NCBI GenBank assembly: GCA_013399695.1
Contig: VXAU01002306.1
Location: 179,167-243,166, forward strand
DNA length: 64,000 nucleotides
Direction: 5' to 3'
Origin: Formicarius rufipectus
Taxonomy: Eukaryota > Chordata > Aves > Passeriformes > Formicariidae
The first letter of the stretch is position 1. Each line of letters begins with the position of its first letter. A program made the position numbers and the translations under genes. Positions 22,701 through 35,000 of the stretch are shown here, piece after piece. The notes under the pieces were generated by a model. That model did not search any database. It was given only the letters and a program-made list of their open reading frames with translations, and had not been told where the DNA came from.

Positions 22701-25150
22701 AAGTATTTCTGCAGAAAGCATATTCCCATAGCATGTTCTCTTTCCAATGACCAGCTGGTTGCCAGTTTGTTATTTGCACTGCAGTAGACCACTTTCATCT
22801 ATTTCTATTCCAGTCCAAGAACACCATTTGTACATTGTCCAACTTGGAAATGTTAATCTGACACCATTGGTCACGGGCCTTTTAACTTCAAGTGGCAAAC
22901 TTCCAGCTAGCTGCCAGTTGAGTATTTACACTGGAATCTTTCTTAGCCCAGAAATAAACTATTTGTTCACCATGAACATCAGCAACATGCCAATAATTTC
23001 TACAGCACACATGTAGGAAGGTACAGCCCACTGCACTTTGCTGTTGGCTCCTCAATAACCTCCTAAGTAGCTCCTTGGGGAGATGCTGCTAGTCTTGAGC
23101 CAAGATAAATCCATCTATTTTCCTCTCTATGCGTGTACATATTTATATTCATGGATGTTACACAGTCCTATTGAACAGCGAGAAGCGGGACAAAACTTAG
23201 GATGGTTGGACAGGACTCTGACAGCTTCTTCCAAGACCCTGGACTGCCTGTGAAGGCCAAAACACGTGGAAAACCCCAATGAAAAATATCCAGTTGCTTT
23301 GGCATCATCCAAAGCTCCCTGTGCATGAGCACAAGAGCAGTGTACAGGAAAGAGGCAACACTGGATATATTTAAATGCAACTTTTCAGAGTGGCATAATT
23401 CCTGTGGGATTTTGCTTAGGAGATTGCTATTACTTCCAGCAATACAATTTATGTTTCCTGAAAGAATATTATACTTTGGGTCCTTTTCAGTGAAATAAAA
23501 GACCAAGGCAGGGGGGGAAAATATTCTGTTTGGTTCTGCGATTTAACTTGAGGAATGTTATGCAGTGGCAAGGGTGTGTTTCATGTACTTTGTTTGACTC
23601 TGTTAAAATAAAACATTTCCTTTTTACATATTCCTGCGGTGACCTGCGGATGGGAGAGGCCAAAGAAAGACTTCAGTGAGTTTGAAATGTAAACTTCATG
23701 AATGGAAACCCCCTCCTTTAAAGATAAGAAGAATAGCAACAATAATATCCTGTTCTCCCCTTTGCTTTTCCTATTTAGTCAGATAATATGCCCATCACCT
23801 TTTGTATTGCCTTGGTTGTGTCAAGTAAATAAAATATCAGGTTAGAGAAGAACTGATCTACCAACCCTTTAGAAGTACTGTAACAAAACTGCAGAGGACC
23901 ATCTGGGATGTACAACAGACCTTATTAATTCTGAGCACTTTAGCACCTACCTGTGCATTTAACTTAGCATCCCCATCCACACCTCACAGGCAACAGGAAA
24001 AAGAAGTTCAAAATGCAAATACTGGTCATCATGAAAAGAAGGACCCTGAAAATGCTCTTTATATGAGTTTAAGGGGAGGTGTGCAGCCCACATCACGTTG
24101 GACTCCAGGACCTGATGAATGCCCCTAGCAAACCAAGATGCTGTCCAAGTACAATCTGTGGGGAATGGCAGCCTGAAGTCTCCTGCACCTCTATGGACAG
24201 CAATTCTTTAATAATGACCAGCAACTTAATTTGCAGATTTAAATCCTCTGCACTGGTTTTGCACTGGAAACAAGCAGCATTTGCATTGCCAATGAGACAA
24301 CATCTGAGCTTTGGTGGCCCTACCTGATCTGTCGAGGCAACAAAGTGCCCAAACAGCGGCTGCACACATTTCCTCCAAGGCTCCCAGATGCTCCTCCAGA
24401 ATCCATAAAGCAACCGGGAATATTTACAGTGTCAGGGATGTGACTTTCAATGTTATTTTGGATTTTTAAGTCTCAGATGGTTAAAAAAAGCCTTTTTGCT
24501 GTAGAAGTCAAGTAAAAAAGGTGCACTTCCTACCCACCTACAGTGCCTGGCAGAAAGACATTAAGAGACTCTCACTGTTGTTGGAAACTCCACTACCTTG
24601 GGTAAAAAGCAGCTGTAGCATGAAACCAAGGACTCCTCTTTCCAGTGCTGCAGCTCACTTGCTCCTGTAGTCAACAGGATTTCAACAGGGTTTTGAGGCA
24701 TATCAATTTTGATTCTGGCCTTTGCTAACTTCCTACTGCTTGATTTTTTGCACCCTCAGCATTCAATTTGGATGTATCAAACATATACAATCATGTAACC
24801 ATCTACTGCACACCAATACTTTGATAAACATACATTTTTCTTACCTCACCTAAGGCTCCTCTTGCAATCAAATGAAGGCGAACAAAATATTTTGACATCT
24901 TGAAATACATTCTCTTTTCCAGGAGGGCAAATAAATAGACCTGACAAAAAATAATGTCATAACAATCGGCAACTACAACTTGATTCTTGGTACTGTAACT
25001 TGAAACTTGTAAGAGAAGGTTAGAGGAACTCAAGTCTGAATTCCTGGCCACTAAAATACCACCTACTCCTTTTGTGTTGGGTTTTTCTGTATGGATAATC
25101 CTATTCGGGGCAATCTCTGAGTTAGGTAAAATAGCAAGTACTTCCCAAAT
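19716..25150. other. Non-coding unique sequence, no gene recognised
   Basis: About 5.4 kb without a recognisable exon or known transposable element. Simple sequence includes (TC)n at 20059-20076, an AT-rich TATA run at 20459-20506 and short A or T runs. Two diverged copies of a 31-bp motif lie at 22751-22781 and 22903-22933. At 24060-24420 frames are open on both strands but resemble nothing known. Confidence 0.55.
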
Positions 25151-25447
25151 ATGCTTAAGGAAACTGGACCATTGGAAATTGGTCTTGTTGATGCCAGCCA
25201 AGCAATAAGCAACTGGAGAAGGCAGGATTGCAAACTGGGGAAGGTTGCTTGGAGTCCAAGGGAAGAAGAAAATCAAGCCCCTTTCAGAGGAAATTCCATC
25301 AGGGGAAGAATAGGAGCCTGCAAAACAGATAACAGGCCTGAGAAGAGTGATGAGAAGATTGGGGAAGAACCCCAGGACACCAGAGAAAAAAAGGTTGAGC
25401 TATTGAAGAAAGACTCAGAGAACTTAAAAAGAGAGGCCTGGGGCTAA
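25151..25447 (+). other. Purine-rich open frame, 98 codons, unrecognised
   Basis: The frame begins at an ATG within AT-rich DNA and its latter half is strongly purine-rich, giving a charged Glu/Lys/Arg-rich conceptual peptide. No domain, signal peptide or membrane segment is visible. The charge bias follows directly from purine-rich base composition, so this is more likely a compositional open frame than a gene. An unrecognised retroelement remnant cannot be excluded. Confidence 0.12.
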
Positions 25448-28400
25448 TCTTTCTGCTGGTTTATTTTTTTTTTCCCTGTTTGTTTATTTGCTACAATTCA
25501 GATTTTGGAGCAATTAGTAAAATATCATGCAAATATTCCCTGTGTGACTGCACATGAATAACTTTAATTTCACTAAACATTTGTTTCGTTGTTCCAAAAT
25601 ACATCTGCTGTTTGCATTAAGATAATCTGCTGAAATATTGGGAAGTAAATTACAGTTTTTATAAGATATTTATGAAACAACTTCTTATTTGTGTACTGAA
25701 TATCTCTGACTATTGAGGCCTGGTTTTTTGGCTGATGTTTGCCTTCCCCAGGAGCATCCATACCCTGTTTCAATTACAGACTGGGCTGAGTACCATCTTG
25801 TGGAAAAGCTCCAATTGGCTGGGAATGGTTCAGTGTGCACTCATAACAGGCTGAGGAGCAGGCTGAGGGAATAGTACCCTATCTGCCAGCAGCCTATGAC
25901 AAAAACCAAAATATCCACCCCCAAAAACAAAATACAAGGTTGCACACTTGTATAAATTGTGTGGTTTTGTAGAAATTCTGACATGACACCACAGGAGCAT
26001 GTGTCACTCCACTCGGATGGGGTGCTTCTATAAAAGCCCTTCTGAAGAAGCAATGATTAGGCTTGGAGGCTGATCCAGTCCCTGCTTGGCGACCACACAC
26101 CATATAGGGAAGCAAATTAAAATCATTTTTGGCCATTCCATTCTCTCAGGGTTGTCCCAGTCTCTTTTCATGCAGAGAAGTCCTATGGGGTTGGTTAGTA
26201 TTGCTGCGGCCCAGAGGAGCTTTTGTGTAGCCCTTTTTCTCAGTTTTCAAAGCAGATGTGGAAAACCAGGTCATTTGTTATCTTCCAGCACTGACTTTTG
26301 GGGCAGGACTGGAAATGATAACCCTAAGGGCTGCCCCCACGAGAAGGAGACAGGGTGATTGAGGAAAGTGGAGGGTAAGAAAGATCTATGTGCTGAAGAA
26401 ACTGGAGAACATTCCTGGGGCACGGGGATATATCTGCAGTAGTTTCATGCCTGGTAGTTAGAGCAGTGGGAGCTCAGGGTGGGCAACGAAACCCTCTTGA
26501 GATGCAGGTAAATCCTGGATCTCTGCCATGGCTTGCTCCAGGCAGAAACTGCGTCACTGGCAGCACCCAAACCCCTTAATTAAAATTAACTAATGTGAAG
26601 CTGCATGAGCTGTAGCCAAGTGAGCATGGACACAAAAAATGGAATGTCCATTTTGAAAGTGAATGAGGTGACAAGAGAAGAAGACGAAGACCATGACATG
26701 AGGGTTTGCATTTAGATGACCTAGATTCTGAATGAAGAAATCTGTGAAAGACATGGGGAGACTGAAACACTTTAACACCACTTTACCATCTTAACTCACA
26801 AATCCCTCTCTGGTTTGGTACTAACTTTACCTACATGAAGCCCAGGTTTAAAAGTAGCAAAAGGGTGGTATAAGATGACTCATCGTTCTCTTGCTTGCAC
26901 CCCACACATTACCCATAACATTGCTTGTGTAGTCACACAACGCATTGACCCAAAGACCCCAAAATTGATGCAAGAGGGTATGGAAGCCAGTAGGCAAGGC
27001 TCTGCATGGCCAGGTGCAGACTGCCTCACCGAGGTGGATTGGTACCCACGCGGCATGCTGAGCCCTGTCTGCTGTCCCAGCTCATGGATCCAAGGGCTCT
27101 GGCAAGGACCACACTGGCAATTGTGCAATCCTGCTCAGCCGCAGATTTCCTCTGGCACCAGCAGCACAATAGTGGGCCTGTTGGTAAACAGGAATTGTTT
27201 CCCTGCCACAATAGGGCTCTGGATGAAATCATTCCCCGATACCAGGCAGCCTCGACGTGCCTCCTCCTCTCCCCACCCTGGCTTAGTTGGTAGCGCCTTC
27301 CTGTGGGCCTCAAGTCCCTCGTAAAATGACAACAAAATAAAGCAAAATAATAATGGAATCCATGTAAGGTTTGATGTCTTCATTGCTCCTAAGAAAAAGT
27401 GCCAAGGGAGATTCACCTGGGCACAGGCAGCAGGTGCCCAGCACTGGCAAGGATTTTTTAAGAAGAAGAAAGAATATTTTTCAGTGTTCTGGGTATCATT
27501 ATCCATCTCACCCATCCTCAGCTGAACACCTCCATCAGAAAGAGACAGGCAGTTAAGGGAGATGAGCCTCTGGATCTGGAAGAGACATATGGAGTTAATC
27601 TCACCTTCAACAACTCAGAGCTGCCTGAGAAGGGAGATGACTGTCGACTGTCCCATTGTGAAGGCTTTGGCTGGACTGGCCCTCTCCCAGCATCTCCCTT
27701 CCTGGTGGCATTGGGGACCATCGGGCTCTTGCAGAACATTTTGTGGTCAGGGTAATTGCATTGTGTTGTCTTAAAACTGCAGAGGCGTGGCCCTAAATAA
27801 AACCAGAGCCCCAGTCTCACTCCAAGCACAGCAGTCCCCAGCTCCCTGCTCATGCATTCTGATGCACAGCCCAATCCAACCTCCTTGCCCTGGTTTTATT
27901 TCAGTCATATGGTTATTAATGAATTTTTAATTGCATGGGGGGAAAAAAGGTAAACATATGATTCAGGACAAATATATACATGTCACTCTCTCTTATATCT
28001 CCCTATATTTTTTGGTCTATGGTGTCCTAGAACCCAAATGCACCATTTAATTATTTGTGCTGGGAGTGCCAAAGGAACCTAGCATTTATTTATACGGTTA
28101 AATCAGCTGCAGATGTGTGTGCACTTTTCCCTCTGTTCTCTCTTGCTTTCCTTCAGTGTTGCCATTTCTGACATCTTTAGGTTTTTTTTCTCCCCTCTCT
28201 CATTCAATAAGGGCATCTGAAAAGCATTGGGGAATGACCCAGTGCTGCCTCTCTGGCCCTGTCCACAGGGGTGGGCATCCCACACTGCTCTCACAGGACT
28301 GTGCCTTTCCAAAGCTCCAAAGTAGGGGCTTGACAAATTAGGATGTCAAACATTGGGAATTGAGGGCAAAAGGAAAATTTCCTGTGCCCAGGAGAGCTCC

Positions 28401-29689
28401 TCTGGTGAAGGAATTCTTGCAGCTGAGACCCCACAGCTCACTGCACCTGTGGGCACATGCTGGAGGAACTGAGCACCACAGGGAGGGAGAATCATGCTGT
28501 TTCCTCAGAAGCCCAGCATAATTTTTGTCCCTATTAACGAGCTTCACTTCTCCATTTTTTTGAACCTCTAAGACATTACATTGACCTCTGCTTTTCATTT
28601 TTTTGGGGCAGAGAGAGCATGGAGCATCTGTCTGAGCTGGGCTTTGGCAGGACCTACTGCCTTGAAGGGCTGTTGCTGTGACTTGCTTGCATCAGCCATG
28701 TTTGGTGGTTTGGGTTTATCCCTGTGAAAACCAGCATCAGCTTTCAGAATTAGCCAGTGAAGTCAGAGATGCTCATTTGACTTTCAGAAACACTATCAAT
28801 TTTCTCATTATTTCCTGTCCCCTTCACTATCATGTTTCTTTTCTTTAATGGAATTTACAGGAGCAGGGTACCAGAAACTCTAAGCAACATGCCAAGAATT
28901 GCCAGCAGAAAATAAGGACAGCTCAACCCCTTTTGGCAGGAGAAAGAAATCCCCTTCTGCTTTACCTGGAAGACAGTCATCAAAACTAAGTAGCCCTGGG
29001 AAGAAACTTAACGCTGCAGCCAGAAAATGCACTTCAGATTCTTCTGGCAGGAGACTGATGTTTCCTAGTACCATTCTGGATGCTTAAATGATGTTATAAT
29101 AGGTGTATTAGAAGCATTTAGGAGATAGGAACATTAGCAAATGATGATTCATTTTTAAACTTTCAAAGGTATCTCAACCTGATGTTCCCATTGAAACCCC
29201 ACTCACTGTCAGAGAGCTGGAGTGTGAGCGATGCCGTGGGTGTCAGGTGCTGGCTGCACCCTTGGGGCTGCTCCTGACAGCCCATCCCACCCCACCAAGG
29301 CAGCCCAGCCACTTTTTAAAGCCAAAGACCATCACTAAAAGGACATTTCCAAGCACTATTTGCAGAAAACCTCTTGGGGAAGCTGCTCACAATGTCACTG
29401 AGGCGGCCACTTTAAACGGGTTCATATACGTGGAGGATAACTTGGTTACTCTGGTTTTCTTTGTAGCAATTATCCACAACAAATATTATATAGTCTGGTT
29501 CATCTCATATTGTCTGAAAAGACACGATACCTGTAAAAGTGTTTCACATATACATTTGTATACATGCAAAACCTCACAATGTACTTTTATATGTATATTT
29601 ATTATATTTTGTTAGTTATCTACATTATTTATATTCTTCTTTATTTTTTAATGTTTTATTTATCTCAGAAAAAAATTCACAGAAATTTA
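25448..29689. other. Non-coding unique sequence, no gene recognised
   Basis: No exon or known repeat was identified. At 26985-27320 frames are open on three reading phases and both strands in moderately GC-rich DNA, a sign of composition and not coding. The TGGCTTAGTTGGTAGCGCC string at 27280-27298 loosely resembles a tRNA A box but no B box follows. From about 29530 the sequence becomes AT-rich with TATG/TACA units. Confidence 0.55.
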
Positions 29690-29832
29690 AGCATATATAC
29701 ATATGTATGCATGCATACAAAGGTATAGCATGTATATTCAATAACATGCAGTATGTTTATAAATATATATGTAAACATATATGCATATATGTATGTACAG
29801 ATTTATACACACAAAAATATATATAATTGTAC
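29690..29832. repeat. AT-rich (TATG/CATA)n microsatellite
   Basis: Alternating TATA, TATG, GCATGCATAC and TACA units. The first copy of the duplicated block begins inside this tract, at 29707. The Tyr/Ile-rich open frames across it are microsatellite translations. Confidence 0.8.
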
Positions 29833-30863
29833 ATGTATCTCTCTGCCTATCCATATGTATGGGCACATGCTGGGTGTATAAAAACAACTGACTCCTGGAA
29901 CACTGTTCCAAGGCACAGTGAGTCCCATGGTACAGGCTATGAGGCTTCACAACAGCTCCCAGGCTAGACATGTAAGCAAGTCCACTGCAACATAACAGCA
30001 TTCTCCCTCTTACACATTATGAGCTGCTTTCATTAAAATTCAACACGTTTTTAAAGAGGTTTTTCTTGCAGCCACTACTCAGAAACCTCATTCCTCTCCT
30101 GCTCTCAGTAAAGTAATCCTCCTCTCTGCCTGGCTGCCAGCTCCTCCTGGGGCAAGGGCAGCATAAACAAACCAGATTTGGTTATTTGGTATAAAGCACT
30201 GGCTTTATTGCCATTGATCTGGCATACCCAGAGGACCTGAAATATTTTGAAACTATCTCTAAAATGACTTTTTATGTCTCACTCTGTAGCAGGCACATTG
30301 CAAACAGCATGCAGGTTCCTCAGTAGTTCAATGAGCCAACTGAACTGTATAAATATATATATACATATATAATTTTTTTTTGTGAGTTTTGAATGTATAA
30401 AACAGCCTGTCTGACAGTTGACAATGGCCTTGCTCTGCAATGTTTTGGCACCTCCCCGGTGTGGCTGTGCTTGCCGAAGGGCTGCGCTTCGGCTGCATGT
30501 CCCACTGCCGGGAAAAGTGCTGGAGGCTGCCAGGGAAAGGGTCCTGAACCACAGCACTGCAGGGCACCACAGTGCCATTTTGAATTAACATATTTATTCC
30601 TGACATTTTGCGAGAGGAGAAGGAAAAAAAATTAAAAAAAAAAAAGAGAAAAATAAAAGAAAAAAGCTGGCTCTAATTCAAAGTCTCTGCAAAGTCACTG
30701 GGAATCTTCCAAAAGGCTTCAGCAGGAGCAGGATTAGCTCCCCTCCTATATACATGAAATTTGTTGTCTTTTGCATGTCAAAGTGGTGAAACCTCTGTTC
30801 TCTTCAACTATTGCTTTTGAGTGTGCTATAAACAGAGCCTTATCTGTCCAAAAAAAAGGCATT
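29707..30863 (+). repeat. 1.16-kb tandem duplication, copy 1
   Basis: This 1157-bp block is repeated at 30865-32024. By reading both copies I found only two differences: a 3-bp net length change at about 29917-29921 and one A/G substitution at 29939. The block starts in the AT-rich microsatellite and ends in GGCATT immediately before the N at 30864. It contains a short GC-rich part (about 30440-30570) with a perfect 7-bp hairpin stem (30473-30479 with 30487-30493) and an A-rich run. The repeated open frames in both copies are consequences of the duplication and resemble no known protein. Confidence 0.95.
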
Positions 30864-30864
30864 N
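30864..30864. other. Single N exactly at the duplication junction
   Basis: The N separates the last base of copy 1 from the first base of copy 2 with no other sequence between them. This is the expected picture when two contigs sharing an unmerged terminal overlap are joined by a minimal gap. Confidence 0.95.
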
Positions 30865-32024
30865 ATGCATGCATACAAAGGTATAGCATGTATATTCAAT
30901 AACATGCAGTATGTTTATAAATATATATGTAAACATATATGCATATATGTATGTACAGATTTATACACACAAAAATATATATAATTGTACATGTATCTCT
31001 CTGCCTATCCATATGTATGGGCACATGCTGGGTGTATAAAAACAACTGACTCCTGGAACACTGTTCCAAGGCACATGTACAGGTCCCATGGTACAGGCTG
31101 TGAGGCTTCACAACAGCTCCCAGGCTAGACATGTAAGCAAGTCCACTGCAACATAACAGCATTCTCCCTCTTACACATTATGAGCTGCTTTCATTAAAAT
31201 TCAACACGTTTTTAAAGAGGTTTTTCTTGCAGCCACTACTCAGAAACCTCATTCCTCTCCTGCTCTCAGTAAAGTAATCCTCCTCTCTGCCTGGCTGCCA
31301 GCTCCTCCTGGGGCAAGGGCAGCATAAACAAACCAGATTTGGTTATTTGGTATAAAGCACTGGCTTTATTGCCATTGATCTGGCATACCCAGAGGACCTG
31401 AAATATTTTGAAACTATCTCTAAAATGACTTTTTATGTCTCACTCTGTAGCAGGCACATTGCAAACAGCATGCAGGTTCCTCAGTAGTTCAATGAGCCAA
31501 CTGAACTGTATAAATATATATATACATATATAATTTTTTTTTGTGAGTTTTGAATGTATAAAACAGCCTGTCTGACAGTTGACAATGGCCTTGCTCTGCA
31601 ATGTTTTGGCACCTCCCCGGTGTGGCTGTGCTTGCCGAAGGGCTGCGCTTCGGCTGCATGTCCCACTGCCGGGAAAAGTGCTGGAGGCTGCCAGGGAAAG
31701 GGTCCTGAACCACAGCACTGCAGGGCACCACAGTGCCATTTTGAATTAACATATTTATTCCTGACATTTTGCGAGAGGAGAAGGAAAAAAAATTAAAAAA
31801 AAAAAAGAGAAAAATAAAAGAAAAAAGCTGGCTCTAATTCAAAGTCTCTGCAAAGTCACTGGGAATCTTCCAAAAGGCTTCAGCAGGAGCAGGATTAGCT
31901 CCCCTCCTATATACATGAAATTTGTTGTCTTTTGCATGTCAAAGTGGTGAAACCTCTGTTCTCTTCAACTATTGCTTTTGAGTGTGCTATAAACAGAGCC
32001 TTATCTGTCCAAAAAAAAGGCATT
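30865..32024 (+). repeat. 1.16-kb tandem duplication, copy 2
   Basis: 1160 bp, nearly identical to 29707-30863. The offset is 1158 at the start and 1161 after the small length difference at 31075-31082; the substitution is G at 31100. Both ends coincide with the N: copy 2 starts at the first base after it and ends at the GGCATT that in copy 1 immediately precedes it. Unique sequence resumes at 32025. Confidence 0.95.
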
Positions 32025-35000
32025 GACAAGGAAGAGTGACTCAAATGCCGAGACAAACTTGGCCACATTCCTGCAGTGAGAGCAGCGCCAGTAAAGATGT
32101 GGGCTGGTCTCTAGATCCATCGAAAATGTGATTTGGATGGTTGTTGGAAAACTCTTGCTGAGTCCCTGTTGTTGTTTAAACCTTTCATCATCCTCTCCCC
32201 TCCACCCTCACCCTCCTTCCCACACGTGCATGGATGCCATATCACAGCCAGGGTGTGATGGGCTGAAACAGCTCTAGATTTCTCCCAGCCACAGTAGCAG
32301 ACACCAAAGAATCTACAAAAGCAAATAAAATTAAGACAGCGAGAGGGAATCTTCCCAAGCTGTTGGTGCTTGTTGAACTGAAAAGCTTCACACAACTCCA
32401 CTTCTCATATTCCAGCTTCATCTCCCTTCAATTCTCCTGAAACTCAATGAAGTGTCTATAGACCAGATATGATTTTACCTCCTACATAATTTCTGTGGAT
32501 TGTTTTTACATTCCTTCGCTCTCATAGGGAGTTGCTCACTGGTGCCTATGTAGTCCATTGATAAATTGAGTCTGCTGTAAACCTGGTCAATAATTAGGCT
32601 GATGAGACAACATATTTTAAGGACCTGAGTGCAGCCAGATCATCCACTGCTCCACGAGCTTCTTGTGGCCAGAAGGAGCAGAAGTGATAAAAACCAATAA
32701 CCCAATGCCCCAAATCCCCTTTTCTTGCCAATTTGACCCTATGGTGCTCCAAGGCACATTTATGAAGTGAGGGTTTAGGATGGAATTGAACCAAAGAGTG
32801 GTCCCTGGAGGGGGGTGAGGCTGCAGAGGTTTCGCTGGTCTGGCTATGTCCAGACTGTGGTGATATCCAAGAGTGGTGAAATCAGAGCAGGAGATATGCT
32901 CCTATATACATGAACACACACATAGACAGAAAAATCCCACTGTGAGTCTATGAAAACCCTGTGGATGCACTCGGGCTGGTCTTCATTAACATTTGGACAG
33001 AAAAAAACCCGCTTCCTTGTCTTGTTTCTGGACACTGAGAAACATCAGCGCTTTTTTGCAACTTCTTGAAATATTTTCAGCATGTGCTGGCCCAGCTTTT
33101 CTATGCACCCAGGGAATTATGGAAATATTGAAGACTGATGGAGCTGCTGGGGAGAGCGGTGGCACAGTTATGCCCAGGCCAGGAAACAGAAGAGTGTTTC
33201 CAGTGTATGCTGCAAATTCAGATTCTGTCCAAGCCTTTGGAGAGCAGATGTCAATTATGAATCACATGATTACTCTGCCATATTTTTCCTGGTTATGCTC
33301 ATTGACTTAGATAAGGTATCATTTTTCACCTACAAAATATGCTGCATATACAATAAATAATATGCACAGTACCATAATAAATATTCAGTATATATGGTGT
33401 GTGCATTATAGTGGTCCTGGTAGAGTTATAGCAGAACAGTCAAGGCTGAATTGGCATTTTCATTATAAAGGCTGATAATTCAAGATCAGTAGCAAAAGAC
33501 AATGAAATACCATCTGCTCACATGCAAACAGCTTTTACAGAGGGTTTTTAAGGTCTTGATGCAAGCAGTTCTGCAGAGAGGGCAAAATTGAGAAAGCTCC
33601 CGAGACACTGTCTCTCACTGTCAAAACCCTTCACCTGATTTTGTTCCTACTTAGATGGCAGCTGATGCTTTCCCTAAATCTCCAGCTTCCGGAGCCAGAA
33701 GATATTGTGAGCACCAGTGTTCTCATAGGAGATATAAAGAAGTATTTCCTAGACTTTCTACCACGATAGAAAAGCTCACGAATGCGAAGTCTGCCACTCA
33801 ACAATTAACATATAGATGGGGTTAAATAGTCTTTGCCACATTTGGACTTCTTGACACTGAGGAGTAGCAACACAGGCTCAGCACTTGCTGAAGGCCGGGG
33901 TGGTTTGGGCTGGGGCTGGTGTTGGCTTTTCCCAGTGGTACCAGTTTCAGTAACTGGCATCAGGTCTCCATCTGCTCCCTTATAGCAGCTATCAGGGCTA
34001 GTTCAGGATGGCAGGTTACATATTTCCAAAGATTTGGCCTCTTTGAACTGAAAATTTTTGTGTCTCATGTCATTTCTGCTGTAGCTTATATGTGATGGTT
34101 GACCAGAACTCAATGAAGTACTGCTGGCCCAACCATACTACTGGCATATACCAAGTCTTCACAGCACATTTTGTAGCCTCAGGTCAACCTTTATATCCCT
34201 GCTCAGCTTCTTTGCTATGGCTGCAGCCCATCAGGTGGAGGTTGCACAGAAATGGCCTCATCTCAACAGAAGTTTTTAGGAGCATGGTCTGGAGATGTTC
34301 AAAATGAGGCTGGAAGGACTCAGATGACCAGCTTTGCTGGCAGGGAGGGACAGAAGGTGTTCTCCAGCAGAGGGTGTTAAATAACAAGCGGGAGGCCTGG
34401 TGGTAGGTGACAACCTCTTCTTTCAGCACAGCTGCTTGCAGAGGGCACATCTGTTTACACCTTTAACTAATCACAGTGACAACCAGCAGTGAAAACCTGG
34501 ATGCGGTGAAATCCATGGGAATTTTGCCCAGACTTTTCCCTTGAGCTGTTACACTCATGGTTCAAATGTATTTCTTCCAGTATTTGGTACCTTTCCTTTC
34601 AGCAACAAAATTTGTCAGATTTTTTAGCTCAAACCCAGCAGGTGCCTTAGCAGTACTAGTAAAATAAAAGGACAGTGATGCTGCAGGATTCAAGTACAGG
34701 TAAGCGGAAGGACCCACCTCTGACCATGTAACAGCTCACTGCCCATCCGGACACATCTGACAGGTGAGTTTGCCCGTTTTGTAGTTCCCTCCTTTGCTGG
34801 CTGGCTCAGTATTGATGATAAGTATTATTCACACATCATCGCAGCCTCTGTTCGGCAGCTCTTGAGCCTGTTTCCAAAAGAAGCTGTCACAGACAATAAA
34901 CACCAAAGTAACCCCACTTCCAATTTAATTGTTTTCTCAAAATATCACTAGCAATTAGACTATATTAGCAACAGATTGTTTGCAGTAGCTCATTCTCTCA

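Noticed and set aside
26985..27320. Overlapping open frames in several phases as a gene
   Set aside because: Simultaneous openness on both strands and in multiple phases indicates base composition; there is no recognisable motif.
27280..27322. Possible second tRNA-derived head (A-box-like string)
   Set aside because: No B box at the right distance and no CR1-like tail follow.
29530..29832. Tyr/Ile/Cys-rich small proteins
   Set aside because: They are translations of the TATG/TACA microsatellite.
30279..31796. Paired identical open frames that could be taken for tandem paralogous genes
   Set aside because: They are the same frames in the two copies of the N-joined duplication. They overlap on both strands and resemble no protein family.
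34290..34330. Possible additional CR1 fragment
   Set aside because: Only about 20 bp resemble CR1, too little to distinguish from chance.
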